Source of the DNA: Mariniphaga sediminis
GTDB lineage: Bacteria > Bacteroidota > Bacteroidia > Bacteroidales > Prolixibacteraceae
Assembly (NCBI RefSeq): GCF_003573545.1
Contig: NZ_QWET01000012.1
Span: 97,055-161,054, forward strand
Direction: 5' to 3'
DNA: 64,000 nt
Position numbers and translations under genes: made by a program. This document shows positions 53,845 through 63,282 of the stretch, piece after piece. Position 1 is the first letter of the stretch. Each line of letters begins with the position of its first letter. A model generated the notes under the pieces. That model did no database searches, was not told the DNA's origin, and saw nothing but the letters and a program-made list of their open reading frames with translations.

Positions 53845-54909
53845 ATGACAAAGGAATTACTCATAAAATTTTTGAACGACCATTGTACAGATGAAGAGTT
53901 GAAACAGGTGGTACAATGGATAAAAGAAGACTCACTCAGCTCTGGCAGTAAAGAATGGGGTTACGGGGAATGGGAAAGTATTGAATACCAGGAAAACGAG
54001 AACCTGCCGGATGATGAAACGTTCCAATCTCTGCTTGACAGGGTCCACCACAAAATTAATATTGCGAACTATAATAAACCGTATAAGCCGGCTGTCTTGT
54101 TTACGACCTGGCTGACAAGAGCCGCTGCCATTTTGCTGGTACCGGTTCTGGCATTTCTTATTTACACCCTTTCTCAGGTTCCGGCGAATAACTCCCAATA
54201 CTCAGACTTGACTATTGATTCTCTGGAGATAGTTGCTCCTACCGGCTCCAAAACATTCATACAATTTTCAGATGGATCGGAAGTTTTCCTGAACCACGGC
54301 AGTAAATTGAAATACCCGCAAAAATTTACAGGTAACACAAGAGAGGTTATACTAACCGGAGAGGGATACTTTAAGATATCCCATAATCCCGAAAAACCGT
54401 TTATTGTTAAAACCAAAAACCTGGATATAAAAGCACTGGGAACAACTTTTAACGTGCATGCTTACCCTGACGAAAATATTGTTGCCACTACCCTGATTGA
54501 AGGAAAGGTGATGCTTGAGCGAAAAACATATTCCCAAAGGAAACAAACCATTGGGGCTATGGTGCCCGGACAGCATGTGAGTTATAAACCCGGTACAGGG
54601 GAGGTTTTCAGTTCGAAAGGAGACATCGAAAAATACATTTCGTGGAAAGACGGTAAGCTCATATTCAAACGGGACAGCCTTGTTCAGATTGCAGACAGGC
54701 TAAGCCGGTGGTATAGTGTCGATATTGAAATAACCGATGAAGCAGCCAAAGAATTTACCTATACCGCTACCTTTGTGGATGAACCCTTATTCCATATTCT
54801 CGCATTGCTGAAAGATGCCGCCCCCATTGACTACAGACAAATACCCCGTAAACAGCTACCCGACGGAACATTTTCAAAACAAAAAATTATTATTGAAAAA
54901 AGGAATTAA
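53845..54909 (+). CDS. FecR-family anti-sigma factor
   Basis: A 354-aa inner-membrane protein. The cytosolic N-terminus (about 1-88) would bind an ECF sigma factor, and one membrane segment (AAAILLVPVLAFLIYTLSQV, about 91-112) follows. The periplasmic FecR domain has EIVAPTGSKTFIQFSDGSEV and GEGYFKISHNPEKPFIVKT, and a C-terminal DUF4974-like module ends the protein (SLVQIADRLSRWYSVDIEIT). It receives the signal from the STN domain of the SusC protein encoded next. Unlike most such loci no sigma gene precedes it; carB lies on the other strand. Confidence 0.9.
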   Translation: MTKELLIKFLNDHCTDEELKQVVQWIKEDSLSSGSKEWGYGEWESIEYQENENLPDDETFQSLLDRVHHKINIANYNKPYKPAVLFTTWLTRAAAILLVPVLAFLIYTLSQVPANNSQYSDLTIDSLEIVAPTGSKTFIQFSDGSEVFLNHGSKLKYPQKFTGNTREVILTGEGYFKISHNPEKPFIVKTKNLDIKALGTTFNVHAYPDENIVATTLIEGKVMLERKTYSQRKQTIGAMVPGQHVSYKPGTGEVFSSKGDIEKYISWKDGKLIFKRDSLVQIADRLSRWYSVDIEITDEAAKEFTYTATFVDEPLFHILALLKDAAPIDYRQIPRKQLPDGTFSKQKIIIEKRN

Positions 54910-55023
54910 CCAATAAAATATTGAGTATCTAATCAAAAAAATTAAACGCCTATGAAAGTAAACTTCTAACAAAAAACAACAGGGAAATGCGCTAACATTT
55001 CCCCGGTATTCGTAAAAAAACAC

Positions 55024-55043
55024 CCCTGTATGATGGAACAGGG
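55024..55043 (+). promoter_or_regulatory. small hairpin upstream of susC-like gene
   Basis: CCCTGT and ACAGGG pair around an 8-nt loop, with TATTTTC after them, 30 bases before the susC-like ATG. It could be a weak terminator or an mRNA processing site between fecR and susC-like genes. Confidence 0.35.
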
Positions 55044-55073
55044 TATTTTCTAACTAAAAACATTTACAAAAGT

Positions 55074-58000
55074 ATGAAAAATTTTAATGAGAAGATCATG
55101 GGGAATTTTCATGTCTCCCATGCTTTAAAACTATTGATGGTTATGAAGCTGACACTTGTACTTATATTGGTATCTACCCTCAGTATTTATGCCAACTTAT
55201 CGTATGCACAAACTAAAAAGCTCACTTTAAAAATGGAAGATGTAAAAGTAGAAGACGTACTTTCCAACATCGAAAAGCAAAGTGAGTTTTACTTTTTTGT
55301 TTACAGTGAAAAAGTTATTGATGTGGAGCGAAAGGTTTCAGTTGATCTGGAAGGGCAAAATATTGAAAAGGTACTCAAAACTGTTTTTGCCGGCACCGAT
55401 GTGACGTATTCCATAAGGGACAGGTTAATCGTGCTATCCACACCTAACGTATTTGAAAATACTTCCCGTACCGCGTGGCAGCAGGTCACCGTTTCCGGAA
55501 AAGTTACAGATAACAGTAACCAACCCTTACCCGGTGTAACGGTGATAATAAAAGGAACAACCCAGGGAACGGTTACCAATGCCGATGGAGAATATACTAT
55601 AACGAATATCCCGGAGAATGCCATACTGCAATTCTCTTTTGTGGGAATGCGGGCACAGGAAATAACGGTTGGAAACCAAAAGACTATAGATGTAAAAATG
55701 GAGGAGGAAACAATTGGGTTGGGAGAAGTAGTTGCCATTGGATATGGGACGATGAAAAAAAGTGACCTGACGGGCTCTGTTGTAAGAGTTGAAATGGAAC
55801 AAAAAGAAAACCAGGCAAACGTTAACCTTCTTCAATCTTTGGCCGGAACCTCGGCAGGGGTGAACATTGAGGGAAGAGGCGGCGCAGGGAGCGAACCTGC
55901 CTTTTCTGTCAGGGGACAAACATCATTATCGGCAAGCAACCGTCCGCTTATTGTTATTGACGGAATTATTTATAATGGATCCATCGCTGACATCAACATC
56001 AATGATGTGGAATCTATAGATATTCTTAAGGATGCCAGCGCTGCGTCCGTTTATGGGTCCAGATCGGCCAATGGTGTAATGATTATTACCACTAAAAAAG
56101 GAACCTCTGAAAGTCCCGTGGTCTCATTCAACATGTATTATGGATTTCAGGACATGACCAACAACCCAATGCGGGTTATGAATGCGGATGAATTTGCAGT
56201 CAGGCTGGTTGACTGGAGCCACCAAAACCTGGTTTACCAGTGGTACACCACAAATCCAACAAGCGCAGCAGGAAGGCCTGTCCGCCCGGATGTTACAAAC
56301 CGCGAGCTCGTAGCTACCTACTTAAAAACACAGGAGGAAAAAGACAATTACCTGGCAGGAAATGAAATTGACTGGGTAGATGAAGTGCTGCAGATAGCTC
56401 CCATGCAAAATTATAACCTAAGCCTCTCGGGAAAAAGCGGTGAAAAGGTTAATTATTTTGTATCAGGATCCTATACAGATGTGGAGGGAATTCAACTAAA
56501 TGATAAATATGAAAGATTTACCCTGCGCAGTAACCTGGTGAGTGAAGTGAATGACTGGCTCTCCTTGTCTATCAACACCTCCTATTCTTATATGGATAAT
56601 TCGCGTGACAATAATTCAAGTATAAATATCGACAATGTTGCGTCCCTTGGCAATGCAAGAGTTGCAAGTCCCCTTGTAAATAATTTTATCGGAGAACCTT
56701 CGTACGATATTTACCTTGGCGGGGAATTATTTCAACCCTACCCACTGGTTTATACATACATCGACAATTCAATCACCAGGAATCAACTGCATCTTATTGG
56801 CAACGCCAAAATAAAAATTCCATGGATTGAAGGATTGACAAATGAGGTTAACTATTCCAACATGTACACTCAGGTAGATAACAATGCTTATCATAATTAC
56901 AATACGCCTTCAGGAGTTTCAAACAGGGGGCTTGCAGAAAAACATCCTTCCAGGAGCAGAGACTGGATTCTCAATAATATTGTAACATATGCCAGGACTT
57001 TTGGCGACCATCAACTGAATTCAACGTTGCTTTTCAGCAGGGAAGGCAGAACAGGAGATGCTTCATCGCTTAATGCAGAGGGATTTGACAACCAGGCCCT
57101 GGGATATAACAATATGGGGTTGGGAGAGGTTTCAACCGTTTCTTCTTCTGCATGGGAAGAAAACAGCCTTTCGTATATGGCCCGGTTAAATTATAGTTAC
57201 AAATCCAGGTACATGGTTACAGGGACTATTCGAAAAGATGGTTTCTCCGGATTTGGAGCAGAAAAAAAATGGGCAACCTTTCCTTCTCTTTCACTGGCCT
57301 GGGTATTCTCTGATGAATCATTTTTCAGCGACATGAATTTTTACTCCAAGCTGAGAGTTTCATACGGGAAGAACGGAAACCAGGGAATCGGACGTTATTC
57401 CAGCTTATCGAGAATGGGAACCCGATACTATGTTTTTGGCCAGGCTACAGCTATCGGCCTTTATCCTTCCACTTTGGGAAATGCTGATTTGGGTTGGGAA
57501 ACAACTGAATCGTATAATCTTGGGGTAGATTTCGGATTTCTGAACAATAAAATAACAGGGTCAGTTGACGTGTATACTGCGGAAACGAAAGATGTGCTGG
57601 TTGAAAGGCAACTTCCCCGGGCAGCGGGATACAGCAGTGTTTGGGCCAATATCGGAGGCCTTAATAACAAAGGGATTGAGCTTGAGGTAAGGTCGGTTAA
57701 TGTAGATAACGGCAATTTTAAATGGGAAAGTAGTTTTATATTTTCGCTTAACAGAGACAAAATCACCAAGCTTTACGGAGAAAATGATGATGCGGATATA
57801 GGAAACCAATGGTTTGTCGGAGAACCCATAAGCGCCATTTATGATTATAAAATGGCAGGGGGAGTATGGACAGAAGAAGAATTCTTTGCCGGAAAGATTC
57901 CATTAAAAGGCTGGTATCCGGGGCAGTTCAGATATGTCGACCAAAACCGCGACAGCCTGATCACTCCGGACTATGACAGGACAATTATTGGATACGCTGC

Positions 58001-58463
58001 ACCAAGTTACAGGTTTAGCATAAACAATACCTTGTCATATAAAAACTTCGGTTTAACTTTTCTTATTAATTCTATACAGGGAGGCGACAAATATTATTTA
58101 GCGGATAATGCGACGAATGTAAGTCCACGCTTTTACATGCAACACCGGATGAATAATTCAGCGATCAACCCCTATTGGAGGCCCGATGCCCCCACTACCA
58201 ATACCACAGGAATTTATAACAATCCTCCCCAGGAGAGTGGAATTTACCAGAGCAGAAGTTTTGTCAGGCTTCAGGATATTACACTTTCCTATAACCTTGG
58301 ACAGAATCTACTGGATGCCCTAAAACTCCAGAAATGCCAGTTTTATATATCCAGTAAAAATCCGTACGTCTGGACGAAGTGGCAGGGCTGGGATCCTGAG
58401 ACAGGAGCAAGCGATACGCCACTCATGAGAAACATTATCGCTGGTATAAGGCTTAGTCTGTAA
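55074..58463 (+). CDS. SusC/RagA-family TonB-dependent outer-membrane transducer
   Basis: An 1129-aa outer-membrane importer. After the signal peptide (ending near NLSYAQ) comes an STN signalling domain (LTLKMEDVKVEDVLSNIEKQ, about 45-120). Then there is a carboxypeptidase-like domain (VTVSGKVTDNSNQPLPGVTV, about 135-215), the TonB-box/plug (AIGYGTMKKSDLTGSVVRV, IDILKDASAASVYGSRSANG) and a 22-strand barrel. The STN domain shows that it senses its substrate and signals to the FecR protein encoded upstream. It forms a complex with the SusD-like lipoprotein encoded 24 bp downstream. The glycan is unknown. Confidence 0.95.
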   Translation: MKNFNEKIMGNFHVSHALKLLMVMKLTLVLILVSTLSIYANLSYAQTKKLTLKMEDVKVEDVLSNIEKQSEFYFFVYSEKVIDVERKVSVDLEGQNIEKVLKTVFAGTDVTYSIRDRLIVLSTPNVFENTSRTAWQQVTVSGKVTDNSNQPLPGVTVIIKGTTQGTVTNADGEYTITNIPENAILQFSFVGMRAQEITVGNQKTIDVKMEEETIGLGEVVAIGYGTMKKSDLTGSVVRVEMEQKENQANVNLLQSLAGTSAGVNIEGRGGAGSEPAFSVRGQTSLSASNRPLIVIDGIIYNGSIADININDVESIDILKDASAASVYGSRSANGVMIITTKKGTSESPVVSFNMYYGFQDMTNNPMRVMNADEFAVRLVDWSHQNLVYQWYTTNPTSAAGRPVRPDVTNRELVATYLKTQEEKDNYLAGNEIDWVDEVLQIAPMQNYNLSLSGKSGEKVNYFVSGSYTDVEGIQLNDKYERFTLRSNLVSEVNDWLSLSINTSYSYMDNSRDNNSSINIDNVASLGNARVASPLVNNFIGEPSYDIYLGGELFQPYPLVYTYIDNSITRNQLHLIGNAKIKIPWIEGLTNEVNYSNMYTQVDNNAYHNYNTPSGVSNRGLAEKHPSRSRDWILNNIVTYARTFGDHQLNSTLLFSREGRTGDASSLNAEGFDNQALGYNNMGLGEVSTVSSSAWEENSLSYMARLNYSYKSRYMVTGTIRKDGFSGFGAEKKWATFPSLSLAWVFSDESFFSDMNFYSKLRVSYGKNGNQGIGRYSSLSRMGTRYYVFGQATAIGLYPSTLGNADLGWETTESYNLGVDFGFLNNKITGSVDVYTAETKDVLVERQLPRAAGYSSVWANIGGLNNKGIELEVRSVNVDNGNFKWESSFIFSLNRDKITKLYGENDDADIGNQWFVGEPISAIYDYKMAGGVWTEEEFFAGKIPLKGWYPGQFRYVDQNRDSLITPDYDRTIIGYAAPSYRFSINNTLSYKNFGLTFLINSIQGGDKYYLADNATNVSPRFYMQHRMNNSAINPYWRPDAPTTNTTGIYNNPPQESGIYQSRSFVRLQDITLSYNLGQNLLDALKLQKCQFYISSKNPYVWTKWQGWDPETGASDTPLMRNIIAGIRLSL

Positions 58464-58487
58464 TTTTCTATCCAAAATCAAGGAATT

Positions 58488-60230
58488 ATGAAATCAAAAA
58501 ATAATAAAGTGATGAAAGAATATTTTTATTCGTTTACCAAAAAGTGTTTATTGACTGCAGTCATCCTGCTGTTAATGTTGCCTTCTTGTAACGAAGATAT
58601 ACTTCAGGAAAAACCGCTTGACTTTTTCTCTCCTGACAATGCTTTTCTGACAGAACAGGGAGTAGTGCAGGGGATTGTTGCGCTCCACGACCGTGTGCGT
58701 TCAGCCTATTATTCATTTGGTGAGTTTGGTACGATGAGCTGGAGGGTTCATGGAAGTGATTTGGGTTATATGGGAGAAGCCCCTCAGCACAATACGTATT
58801 ATATCAACAGCTACCAGGATGTAAACCCGATCAGAAGGTACGTTGTAGACACCTGGAATACAGGCTTTCAAATTATTCAATGGGCCAATGTACTTATTGA
58901 AAAAATTGGGGAACTGGACGCAGGGATATTTCAGGACGGAGAAGCCGGAAAGAATCTGTATTTAGGCGAGGCAAGATTCTTCAGGGCTTTTGCATACCGG
59001 TACCTTGTTTCAACTTATGGTGATATTCCACTTCTGAAAGAGCCGGTTAAAACGGCCAAGGCTGATTTTGTCAGGGACCCGGTATCGGAAATCCATAAAC
59101 TGATGGAAGAAGACTTCAAATTTGCATCAGAACATTTACCCAATCCCGGAGATGAGGCTGCGCCCGGCAGAATCACAAAAGGACCGGCATTGCATTATCT
59201 TGGCGAAACATACCTGGAAAAAGGGGAACCTCAGTTAGCTGTTGATGCACTTACTAAAGCAGTTGATAATTTTAGTTACGACCTGATGACCGAACGTTTC
59301 GGTAACCACCTCGATAAAGACATATTTGGCTCAGGAGATGCTTACTATGATCTTTTTGGATACGAGAATCACAATCGGACTGAAAACAAAGAAGCCATGT
59401 GGGTTATTCAGGTTGAGCCTTTCATACAGGGCGGAGGATTTGTTCAGGGTGCTTATATTTTCGGTCCCCGTTATTTTGATATCGGACTTACTCCTGACGG
59501 GTACCAGGCTATTCTGGGTACAATTTACGATGGCAGGCACACCGGATATTCGGATACATTGAGTAGGGGAACAGCTAATGTGCGCGGTTCCAGCCTTGTT
59601 TATTATACCATTTGGCAAAGCGACTGGGACAACGACACCCGTAATGCGGAGCACAATCTAAAAAGAAACATTTATTTCGATAATCCGGCCTCGGCGTATC
59701 ATGGACAAAAAATCGATTTTAGCCTGTATGATCCGCCCCGCCCGAATCCGTTGGAAGACACAACAAAATGTCTCTTCCCTGTACATACCAAATTCCTGGA
59801 TCCTTTAAATTATTTCGAACAGCCCAACAGAGCGGGTGGAGGAAGGACTCACAAAGACTGGTACGCCCTGCGTTTTGCAGAAACACTGTTGCTCCGTGCA
59901 GAAGCCTATCTCGGAATAAGCAAACCGGATTTGGCCGCTGCTGATGTAAACAGGGTAAGAGCCAGGGCAAATGCAAGCCCGGTATCTTCAGCTGCAATAG
60001 ACATAGATTATATTCTGGATGAAAGGGCCAGGGAACTTTATGGAGAAGAATGGAGGCTCATTATTTTGCGGCGCACAAACAAACTCGTAGAAAGGGTTAG
60101 AAAGTACAATGACAACCCTGTCCTTCCGGGAGCTGATATAGAACCACATAATGTATTGTGGCCTATTCCGCAAAATCAAATCGACCTGAATGTGGATGCT
60201 GAATTTCCACAAAACCCTGGTTACGAATAG
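58488..60230 (+). CDS. SusD/RagB-family nutrient-binding lipoprotein
   Basis: A 580-aa surface lipoprotein. The signal ends in the lipobox MLPSC. The sequence has the helical TPR-like SusD scaffold: YLGEARFFRAFAYRYLVSTY with GDIPLL, then LHYLGETYLEKGEPQLAVDA, and a C-terminal RFAETLLLRAEAYLGISK with DERARELYGEEWR. It captures the ligand and acts as the lid of the SusC-like transporter encoded just upstream. The start may also be MKEYFYSF at 58512; both keep the lipobox. Confidence 0.95.
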   Translation: MKSKNNKVMKEYFYSFTKKCLLTAVILLLMLPSCNEDILQEKPLDFFSPDNAFLTEQGVVQGIVALHDRVRSAYYSFGEFGTMSWRVHGSDLGYMGEAPQHNTYYINSYQDVNPIRRYVVDTWNTGFQIIQWANVLIEKIGELDAGIFQDGEAGKNLYLGEARFFRAFAYRYLVSTYGDIPLLKEPVKTAKADFVRDPVSEIHKLMEEDFKFASEHLPNPGDEAAPGRITKGPALHYLGETYLEKGEPQLAVDALTKAVDNFSYDLMTERFGNHLDKDIFGSGDAYYDLFGYENHNRTENKEAMWVIQVEPFIQGGGFVQGAYIFGPRYFDIGLTPDGYQAILGTIYDGRHTGYSDTLSRGTANVRGSSLVYYTIWQSDWDNDTRNAEHNLKRNIYFDNPASAYHGQKIDFSLYDPPRPNPLEDTTKCLFPVHTKFLDPLNYFEQPNRAGGGRTHKDWYALRFAETLLLRAEAYLGISKPDLAAADVNRVRARANASPVSSAAIDIDYILDERARELYGEEWRLIILRRTNKLVERVRKYNDNPVLPGADIEPHNVLWPIPQNQIDLNVDAEFPQNPGYE

Positions 60231-60293
60231 AACGTAAGATGTAGAAACAATTGGCCAAACCAGATAAACCTGGGCCGATTGTTTTAAGAGGGT

Positions 60294-60342
60294 ATCAACT
60301 GTTTGGATGCATCCTGAATCAGGATAAATCCAAACAGTTGAT
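60294..60342 (+). ncRNA. nested RNA hairpin between susD-like and ceramidase-like genes
   Basis: ATCAACTGTTTGGAT (60294-60308) pairs perfectly over 15 bp with ATCCAAACAGTTGAT (60328-60342). Inside, ATCCTG AAT CAGGAT (60311-60325) forms a second hairpin. No T-run follows, so it is more like a stability or processing element than a terminator. A weaker stem at 60244-60285 (AAACAATTGGCC ... GGCCGATTGTTT) precedes it and does have a short T-tail. Confidence 0.55.
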
Positions 60343-60428
60343 TCTAACCCGGGAACAGATGGGCAGGTACCGAAAAACGAATGGGAGTTTGTTTTTCTTA
60401 ACACAAAGAAAAATTTAAATTATCGGTT

Positions 60429-61727
60429 ATGAATAAATACGACAACATGCACATTAAATTCTCTGCTGGTTTTCTTTATGTATTTCTTTTGACGTTGGCA
60501 GGACTGACTTTGGGTTTTCCCGTGTCCGGAAGTGCCCAAACCGCTCCGTTAAAACTCTCCACATTCGACATTGATGTCACCCCGCCAGTTGGTCATGACC
60601 TGGCCTACGATCCAATGATCCAATCGTGGGACATGGGGTTGCGTGCCAAAGGCGTTGTGTTGTCCGGAGCAGGGCAACCCATTGTATTGGTAGCAATTGA
60701 CTGGATTGGCATTGATGATGCATGTTACGACGAATTTAAACGTGCCCTTGCCTCGGCTGCCGGCACAGTGCCCGAGCGGGTGGCAGTGCACACCATTCAT
60801 CAGCACGACGCACCAAGAGGCGATATACAAGATGATTTTGTTCTTGCAGCAATTCACCGCCTGGAAATGGCTGTGGTTCATTCGCTGGAAAACACCCGAA
60901 CGGTCACACACATCGGGCTGGGCGAAGCAGAAGTATATAAAGTGGCTTCCAACAGGCGTATCCTGGACGTGAAAACCGATACGGTGCGGGCTCCCCGCTT
61001 CACCACCTGTCGTGATTCCGCTTTACGGGCAGAACCCGAGGGAGTAATTGACCCGATGGTGTCGGCTATAAGTTTCTGGGAAGATGAAGAGCCGATAGCC
61101 GTTATGAGCTTTTATGCGACACATCCGCAAAGCTATTACCGCACCGGGATACCCAATCCTGATTTTCCCGGCATTGCCCGGTTTTTTCGTCAGCTCGCTG
61201 TACCCAATGCGTTACACATTCATTTTACCGGTGCCGGCGGTAATATTGGTGCGGGCAAATACAATGACGGCGCTAAAGAAAACAGGCTCATTCTGGCTGA
61301 ACGGTTGGCTGATGGCATAAAACGGGCCTGGGAGTCCACTGAATTGCAGCCAGTTTCAGCAAATGCTATCCACTGGGGAGTAAGGCCGGTTGTTTTACCT
61401 GCCGATACTACCAAAAACAATATCTATGTGGAACGATACAAATCCGGAAAGGCAAAGATTGATATCCAGTGTCTTTCGCTGAATAACAATGCATCTGTCC
61501 TGTTTATGCCGGGAGAGCTGTTTGTGGAATACCAGTTGGCAGCCAAAAAAATGCGGCCAGACCTTTTTGTTACAATGGCCGCTTACGGTGATTACACCCC
61601 GGGATATATTCCAACTGTTGCCGCTTTTCCGCAACGGGGGTATGAAGTTGTTGTTTCCAAAGTAACACCCGAATCCGAAAACATATTGATGGAGGCAATG
61701 CACCAACTTTTAAACACCGGGCCCTGA
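60429..61727 (+). CDS. neutral/alkaline ceramidase N-terminal-domain-like protein
   Basis: A 432-aa exported protein with a signal peptide (VFLLTLAGLTLGFPVSGSAQ). The body resembles the catalytic domain of neutral ceramidase: FDIDVTPPVGHDLAYDP at the start, a His cluster HTIHQHDAPRG (H121, H124, H126) in place of THTHS, and FYATHPQSYYR with NPDFPGIARF. Zinc-dependent amide hydrolysis is the family chemistry. The C-terminal Ig-like domain of true ceramidases is absent, and many such short homologues lie in carbohydrate loci, so the substrate may be an amide other than ceramide. It belongs to the SusCD locus. Confidence 0.75.
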   Translation: MNKYDNMHIKFSAGFLYVFLLTLAGLTLGFPVSGSAQTAPLKLSTFDIDVTPPVGHDLAYDPMIQSWDMGLRAKGVVLSGAGQPIVLVAIDWIGIDDACYDEFKRALASAAGTVPERVAVHTIHQHDAPRGDIQDDFVLAAIHRLEMAVVHSLENTRTVTHIGLGEAEVYKVASNRRILDVKTDTVRAPRFTTCRDSALRAEPEGVIDPMVSAISFWEDEEPIAVMSFYATHPQSYYRTGIPNPDFPGIARFFRQLAVPNALHIHFTGAGGNIGAGKYNDGAKENRLILAERLADGIKRAWESTELQPVSANAIHWGVRPVVLPADTTKNNIYVERYKSGKAKIDIQCLSLNNNASVLFMPGELFVEYQLAAKKMRPDLFVTMAAYGDYTPGYIPTVAAFPQRGYEVVVSKVTPESENILMEAMHQLLNTGP

Positions 61728-61822
61728 CAATCAAAATTTAAAACTTAAAAAAACGAACAAACCCTTTCTGAATTTCAGCCTGAAATAAACAAATTACTTA
61801 TCTGCTAACGAATAAATAAATT

Positions 61823-63202
61823 ATGAGACCTATATCTTTATTTGCCCTTTCCATTATAATGTTTGGGGCAGGATGTGTTGATTCAAACAAAAAAGAAACA
61901 AACGGCTCCGCTGTTACGGAAAAAAAACAATTAACCGCCCAACATTACTACTCAGGTTTTCCACTGGCCCACGACACCTACAACACCATTACCACTGCCA
62001 GCGACGGACGGGTTTACTACTGCCTCTCCTCCCAGTCGATTGATATCGGCGGACAATACTACGTGTACGATCCCAAAACTGATAAAATAGAACACCTGGG
62101 CGACATCACAGAAATATGTGGAGAAGCAGGTGCCAAAGCCATTCCGCAGGGAAAGTCTCACTCCAATTTTTATGAAAGTAAAGGAAAACTCTATGTATCT
62201 ACCCATGCCGGGTACTATGAAATGATTGACGGCATGGAGATGATGGTTCAAAACGCGCCCGAAGGTTATAAACTATATCCCGGGGGACATATCGTTTCCT
62301 ATGATTTAGCCACCGGCAAGTTTGAAGACCTGGCCATCCTGCCACAAGGGGAAGCCATTGTAACCATGACAATGGACACCCTGCGCCAGCATATTTATTC
62401 CATTTCATGGCCTTACGGATACCTGTTCCATTACGATGTAAAAAAAGATGAATTAAAAAACCTCGGAAAAGTATCTGCCAACGGAGAAGCCGGGAAGCCG
62501 GGAGAAGACTACCGCGTGTTGTGCCGTTCCATGGTGGTTGACCCACGTGACGGGATCGTTTACTTCTCTACCTCCGAAGGGGACATTTTATCTTACCATC
62601 CCGATTGGGATTCTATTAAAAAAGTTGAGGGCGTAGATTTGAAGCTCGACTATTTTGGGAAATACGACCCCACCCGTCCCGGCAGTATGCAGTACAACTG
62701 GAGGCGTATTGTCTGGTACCCCGAAGAAAATGTGGCTTACGGAGTCCATGGGAATTCCGGGTATTTATTCCGGTTCGACCCCAAAGAAGCAACCGTCGAA
62801 ATTGTGCAACGCATAACTTCCGAACCATCTCAAAAAAGCGGGATGTTCGATTATTTTAGTTACGGCTACCTGGGATTTGACCTTGGCCCTGACGGGGAAA
62901 CAATTTATTACCTGACCGGCGGTCCCATATACATCGACGGGAAAAGGGTGAAAGGTGTTGAGGAAATAGCCATGGGGGCAGCGCGCGGACTTGAAAACCT
63001 TCACCTGGTTACCTTCCACATCCCTACCAATACTTACACCGACCACGGGCCCATATTTTATGAAGATGGTAGCAGGCCAATCTATGTAAATTCAATTGCT
63101 GTCGGAAAAGACGGAACGGTTTATACGCTGGCCAGGTTTAAACACGAAGGTAAAGAAATTGAAGATTTTGTAAAAATTCAAAATCCCTTTGGAAACCAAT
63201 AA
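61823..63202 (+). CDS. beta-propeller-like lipoprotein, unknown function
   Basis: A 459-aa lipoprotein with lipobox FGAGC (Cys 18). The rest shows about six repeats of a strand pattern ending in a bend: YVYDPKTDKIEHLGDI, VSYDLATGKFEDLAIL, FHYDVKKDELKNLGKV, LSYHPDWDSIKKVEGV, FRFDPKEATVEIVQRI. This indicates a WD/SMP-30-like propeller facing the periplasm or cell surface. It could bind or hydrolyse a sugar lactone or simply bind glycan. It follows the ceramidase-like gene in the SusCD locus. Confidence 0.7.
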   Translation: MRPISLFALSIIMFGAGCVDSNKKETNGSAVTEKKQLTAQHYYSGFPLAHDTYNTITTASDGRVYYCLSSQSIDIGGQYYVYDPKTDKIEHLGDITEICGEAGAKAIPQGKSHSNFYESKGKLYVSTHAGYYEMIDGMEMMVQNAPEGYKLYPGGHIVSYDLATGKFEDLAILPQGEAIVTMTMDTLRQHIYSISWPYGYLFHYDVKKDELKNLGKVSANGEAGKPGEDYRVLCRSMVVDPRDGIVYFSTSEGDILSYHPDWDSIKKVEGVDLKLDYFGKYDPTRPGSMQYNWRRIVWYPEENVAYGVHGNSGYLFRFDPKEATVEIVQRITSEPSQKSGMFDYFSYGYLGFDLGPDGETIYYLTGGPIYIDGKRVKGVEEIAMGAARGLENLHLVTFHIPTNTYTDHGPIFYEDGSRPIYVNSIAVGKDGTVYTLARFKHEGKEIEDFVKIQNPFGNQ

Positions 63203-63282
63203 CCGGAGAACAGCCATCGTAAAAAATGTTTGTTTGACATTTATAACAATGACTAAAAAATAACTATCTTAAAAATAAAAAA

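Noticed and set aside
53624..53851. 75-codon minus-strand frame upstream of fecR, considered as a remnant of a sigma factor gene
   Set aside because: Lys/Phe-rich AT spacer translation without sigma-factor motifs, and on the opposite strand to the expected gene.
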